Assembly (NCBI GenBank): GCA_011330545.1
Contig: DRQI01000229.1
Span: forward strand, 1-7,788
Direction: 5' to 3'
Source of the DNA: Flavobacteriia bacterium
Lineage (GTDB): Bacteria; Bacteroidota; Bacteroidia; Flavobacteriales; Flavobacteriaceae
DNA length: 7,788 bases
The first letter of the stretch is position 1, and the number at the start of each line of letters is the position of its first letter. A program made the translations under genes and the position numbers. The notes below the pieces were generated by a model. The model saw only the letters and a program-made list of their open reading frames with translations. It was not told the origin of the DNA and made no database searches. Positions 6,515-7,788 of the stretch are shown here, in pieces.

Positions 6515-7788
6515 ATGAGTTACCATTTCAATGAAATAGAAGCCAAATGGCAAAAATATTGGGCAGAAAACGAAACCTTTAAAACCGAAAACCAATCTGA
6601 CAAACCTAAGTATTATGTACTGGATATGTTTCCGTACCCTTCAGGAGCAGGCTTGCACGTAGGGCATCCATTGGGCTATATCGCCAGTGATATTTATGCG
6701 CGTTACAAACGTCATCAAGGGTTTAATGTATTGCACCCTATGGGATACGATAGTTTCGGATTGCCGGCAGAGCAGTATGCCATACAAACCGGACAACATC
6801 CTGCGAATACCACTCGTATTAATATCGAAGGTTGTCTGGATGAAAACGGAAATATTTTAGAAAGATATGTAAATAAAGATGGAAGTATTAAAAATGAAGC
6901 CTTAATTGAAAAAAATAAACCTACGTCTATCCATGATGAAGATTATCAAAAAAATATCATCAAAGGATATAGGCGCCAATTAGATAGAATCGGTTTTTCT
7001 TTCGATTGGAGCCGTGAAGTCAGGACTTCAGACCCTAAATTTTATAAATGGACACAGTGGATTTTTATTCAGTTATACGAATCGTATTATTGTAATGATG
7101 CCAATCAGGCCAGGCCTATTTCTGAACTGATTGCCGTTTTTCAGGCAGAAGGAAATTCAAGGATTAATGCTGCTTGCGATGATAATATTTCCACGTTTAC
7201 GGCGAACCAATGGAAGGCTTTTACCGAAAGAGAAAAACAAGAAATTTTAGCCAACTATCGTTTGACTTACCTCTCTGAAACCGAAGTCAATTGGTGCCCT
7301 GCACTAGGTACCGTATTGGCAAATGACGAAATTGTTAACGGTGTTTCAGAACGTGGCGGCCATCCGGTTATCCGTAAAAAAATGAAACAATGGTCTATGC
7401 GAATTACCGCTTATGCACAACGCTTACTCGACGGATTAGACACTATTGATTGGCCGGAGCCACTTAAAGATATACAACGCAATTGGATTGGGCGATCTGT
7501 GGGAGCTATGGTTTCGTTTAACGTCATTGCGAGCGAAGCGAAGCAATCTCACTCTTATAAAATAGATGTCTTCACCACCCGCCCCGACACCATTTTCGGG
7601 GTCTCGTTTATGACACTTGCACCCGAACACGAATTGGTATCACAAATTACTACGCCCGAACAAAAAGAAGCCGTTGATAAGTATGTGCAGGCAACTGCCA
7701 AACGTAGTGAACGCGAGCGGATGGCAGATGTAAAAACCATCTCAGGGGTATTTACCGGAGCTTATGCCGAGCATCCGTTTACCAAAGA
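6515..7788 (+). CDS. leuS: Leucyl-tRNA synthetase (N-terminal part, cut by window edge)
   Basis: The frame is open from ATG 6515 to the window end, giving 424 complete codons of a protein that is normally 860-950 residues or more. Leucyl-tRNA synthetase charges tRNA-Leu with leucine in the cytosol. Class I landmarks: [18 protein letters not shown] (38-55), with the HIGH-type motif HVGH at 48-51, and [17 protein letters not shown] (74-90). Next come [18 protein letters not shown] (259-276), the start of the CP1 editing domain, QRNWIGRS (321-328), and the threonine-rich editing motif TTRPDT (354-359). The KMSKS region lies beyond the window. Two oddities are seen. Residues about 104-147 look like an extra segment between HPANTT and the helix [18 protein letters not shown]. 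Residues 337-345 (VIASEAKQS) are encoded by a dispersed palindromic repeat. The reading frame is intact through both. The start fits the family opening MxYxFxxIExKWQxYW. Confidence 0.96.
   Translation, partial: MSYHFNEIEAKWQKYWAENETFKTENQSDKPKYYVLDMFPYPSGAGLHVGHPLGYIASDIYARYKRHQGFNVLHPMGYDSFGLPAEQYAIQTGQHPANTTRINIEGCLDENGNILERYVNKDGSIKNEALIEKNKPTSIHDEDYQKNIIKGYRRQLDRIGFSFDWSREVRTSDPKFYKWTQWIFIQLYESYYCNDANQARPISELIAVFQAEGNSRINAACDDNISTFTANQWKAFTEREKQEILANYRLTYLSETEVNWCPALGTVLANDEIVNGVSERGGHPVIRKKMKQWSMRITAYAQRLLDGLDTIDWPEPLKDIQRNWIGRSVGAMVSFNVIASEAKQSHSYKIDVFTTRPDTIFGVSFMTLAPEHELVSQITTPEQKEAVDKYVQATAKRSERERMADVKTISGVFTGAYAEHPFTK
7522..7550 (+). repeat. Dispersed palindromic repeat inside leuS
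   Basis: This 29-bp element begins CGTCATTGCGAGC and ends AAGCAATCTC, with ATTGC and GCAAT as inverted ends. I recognise this sequence as a repeat found in many copies in intergenic DNA of various bacterial genomes. Its in-frame translation VIASEAKQS, and LLRFARND on the opposite strand, recur in spuriously annotated proteins. Here it sits in frame within leuS, encoding residues 337-345 between the strand AMVSFN and [12 protein letters not shown]. Only this copy is present in the window, so its repeat status rests on memory. Confidence 0.7.

Noticed and set aside
7436..7740. Two minus-strand ORFs inside leuS, one containing LLRFARND
   Set aside because: They lie antisense to an intact leuS frame. 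The LLRFARND string is only the reverse reading of the palindromic repeat.

Overview
This window looks like the chromosome of a low-GC member of the Bacteroidota, most likely a flavobacterium. The start codons lack Shine-Dalgarno sequences and sit behind A/T-rich leaders. Several genes are preceded by the Bacteroidota promoter element TAnnTTTG. The gene families also fit: a DUF2911 protein, a flavobacterial-type DUF58 protein, and a long Bacteroidota-style leucyl-tRNA synthetase. All assignments come from reading the sequence and from memory of the families; no search was run.

Layout. Positions 1-1487 are on the minus strand, read right to left: thioredoxin (trxA), a 17-bp hairpin terminator, a DUF58/vWA-like protein, a strong tRNA promoter and tRNA-Asp(GUC). 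At 1737-2306 on the plus strand is a secreted DUF2911 protein. It converges on a predicted lipoprotein amidohydrolase of the YtcJ type (2361-3974, minus), and a hairpin lies between them. Next on the minus strand come a sugar-type MFS transporter (4219-5466) and, 42 bp upstream of it, a patatin-like phospholipase (5509-6279); these two probably form an operon. Divergent from the patatin gene, leuS begins at 6515 on the plus strand and runs off the right edge of the window, so only its first 424 codons are visible.

The genes are mostly housekeeping or general metabolism, and I see no defence system, mobile element, CRISPR array or biosynthetic cluster. The most interesting signals are inside leuS. 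A palindromic repeat of a dispersed family (read in frame as VIASEAKQS) is embedded in the CP1 editing domain, next to the threonine-rich editing motif. A separate insertion of roughly 40 residues interrupts the N-terminal catalytic region. Further observations are a terminator placed directly in front of the DUF58 gene, a GC-rich palindrome at the predicted start of the tRNA-Asp transcript, and an MFS transporter in which both acidic residues known from FucP are replaced by amides.
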